Below, piece by piece: positions 11,660 through 12,746 of a DNA stretch of 12,746 nt. The stretch lies in assembly GCA_946061355.1 (NCBI GenBank), contig CAMGRE010000052.1, forward strand, positions 1 to 12,746, written 5' to 3'. The stretch is from an uncultured bacterium. GTDB lineage: Bacteria > Bacillota > Clostridia > Lachnospirales > Lachnospiraceae. The translations under genes were made by a program, and so were the position numbers. The number at the start of each line of letters is the position of its first letter. Within the stretch, counting starts at the first letter, position 1. The notes under the pieces are model-generated. The model saw only the letters and a program-made list of their open reading frames with translations, had not been told where the DNA came from and ran no database searches.

Positions 11660-12746
11660 ATGATCGTATTACAATGGTCCAAAATGCAGATTATGTGTTT
11701 GCTGATTCTGGCATATATCGGAATTGTATTCATAAAAGAAGGAGAGAATTTCAAGACAAAAACACATAAGTTAAATTGTAATCCTATATTTGATCTGATG
11801 TTTCTTATGGCAGAATTGGCAGTCTTTTTTGACGGGGTGACAGCGTGCACGGTCAATTTTGCGGAACAAATTCCCAGAACCGTTAATTTATTGGCGCATC
11901 TGGGAATGTTTGTGTCTTATGAGATTGTTGTTGCGCTGCTGTTCTGGTACTGGGTGTCCGTGACGGTGGGAATCCCTAAAAGGAAATGGGCTAAAGCGGC
12001 ATATCTGCTTCCCAATATGATCTCCGTGTGCCTGATGGTCCTGTTCCTTCCGGAACTTCGCTTTATAAAGGGGCGATATACATATTATTCCATGGGGATA
12101 TCGGTCTGTATATGCTATGGCAGTATTGCAGTTTACTGTGCTCTTATTGTCGCGCTGCTGATAACAAAATACAGATATATTTCCCGGAATAAAAGGGTAA
12201 GTTTAGCTGTCACGTTAGTGTTTATTGCAATTGTGGTATCATTGCAGATTATGTTTCCGGAATCTTTGGTGTCATGCATTGCGCTGATGATGGTTGTTAT
12301 CAGTATTTACCTGAATATGGAGAACCCGGCGATCCACGTTCTGGAGTATTATCACCATGAGATGGTGATGGGGTTTGCAACGCTGGTGGATAATAAGGAT
12401 GACAATACGGGCGGGCATATCCGCCGGACTTCTGCCTATGCCGTTTTGATTGCTGAAAATCTGAGAAAAAATAGGAAATATGAGAATGTGATCACAAAGG
12501 ATTATATTGATAATCTGGCTGAGTCCGCACCAATGCATGATATTGGCAAAATCGGCATTCCGGATACGATTTTGCAGAAGCAGGACAAGCTTACCGCAGA
12601 GGAATTTGGCACGATGAAAAAGCATCCGGTCATTGGCGGAAAGATCATTAAAAATACATTCGGGCACCTTTTTAATGGGGAATATGAAAATATGGCATTT
12701 CAGGTTGCAAGGTATCATCACGAAAAATGGAATGGAAAAGGATACC
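11660..12746 (+). CDS. Membrane HD-GYP domain phosphohydrolase, predicted c-di-GMP phosphodiesterase (3' truncated by window)
   Basis: The gene is open from 11660 to the window edge, with 362 codons visible. The first 220 or so residues contain about seven hydrophobic helices (for example QIMCLLILAYIGIVFI and LVSCIALMMVVISIYL), ending in YLNMENP, a join often seen in clostridial GGDEF or HD-GYP membrane proteins. An HD-GYP domain follows. Metal and catalytic ligands are visible: H253 in TGGHIRR, H293-D294 in MHDIGKIGIP, H322 in KKHP, and H353-H354 in HHEKWNGKGY, which is cut just where the GYP motif is completed. Intact ligands suggest an active enzyme hydrolysing c-di-GMP or a related cyclic dinucleotide, controlled by the membrane domain. 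The start at 11660 is preferred because AGGTGAGGG (11645-11653) lies 6 nt upstream; the in-frame ATG at 11654 is too close. It is probably co-transcribed with the TetR gene. Confidence 0.88.
   Translation, partial: MIVLQWSKMQIMCLLILAYIGIVFIKEGENFKTKTHKLNCNPIFDLMFLMAELAVFFDGVTACTVNFAEQIPRTVNLLAHLGMFVSYEIVVALLFWYWVSVTVGIPKRKWAKAAYLLPNMISVCLMVLFLPELRFIKGRYTYYSMGISVCICYGSIAVYCALIVALLITKYRYISRNKRVSLAVTLVFIAIVVSLQIMFPESLVSCIALMMVVISIYLNMENPAIHVLEYYHHEMVMGFATLVDNKDDNTGGHIRRTSAYAVLIAENLRKNRKYENVITKDYIDNLAESAPMHDIGKIGIPDTILQKQDKLTAEEFGTMKKHPVIGGKIIKNTFGHLFNGEYENMAFQVARYHHEKWNGKGY

Overview
The window looks like chromosomal DNA of a Clostridia member, most likely Lachnospiraceae. This is inferred from the moderate GC content, strong AGGAGG-type ribosome sites, near-consensus promoters, and the protein set: an apparently PPi-type phosphofructokinase, a glycogen phosphorylase, a zinc-ribbon/DUF4234 protein and an HD-GYP protein with a multi-helix membrane domain. 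There is no tRNA, rRNA, CRISPR array or insertion sequence. No gene-free stretch exceeds 300 bases; the longest is about 257 bases, at 2572-2828.

Layout. (1) 1-185: 3' end of an AAA+ ATPase of the DUF4143 type. (2) 299-2116: an AEC-family permease and a six-helix DUF2238-like membrane protein, probably one operon, convergent with a CYTH-domain protein on the minus strand (2122-2571). (3) 2572-2828: a divergent promoter region holding a GC-rich, hairpin-rich element, then a TIM-barrel protein of the DUF7916 type (2829-3752). (4) 3842-5071: phosphofructokinase with its own promoter and a strong terminator. (5) 5134-6846: a two-gene unit encoding a receiver-domain protein with a degenerate histidine-kinase dimerisation region, closely followed by a LacI-family repressor. 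(6) 6864-9402: glycogen/maltodextrin phosphorylase, whose promoter sits inside a 22-bp perfect inverted repeat carrying two identical LacI-type operators, ending in a terminator. (7) 9514-10836: zinc-ribbon/DUF4234 membrane protein with promoter and terminator. (8) 10872-12746: a TetR-family regulator with a triple 14-bp repeat at its predicted transcription start, followed by a membrane HD-GYP phosphodiesterase that runs off the window.

The functional core is carbohydrate metabolism. Glycogen phosphorylase releases glucose-1-phosphate, and the phosphofructokinase commits hexose phosphate to glycolysis. The LacI protein, encoded just upstream of the two GGAAAACGTTTTCC operators, is the obvious candidate repressor of the phosphorylase. 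The unusual receiver protein coupled to it may add a second signal input. The right end appears to be a separate signalling unit, TetR plus a predicted cyclic-dinucleotide phosphodiesterase.

No clearly new multi-gene system is visible. The best candidates for something undescribed are the His-less DHp-REC protein paired with LacI, the promoter nested in the phosphofructokinase terminator, the inverted-repeat control region of the phosphorylase, and the structured element at 2641-2714.
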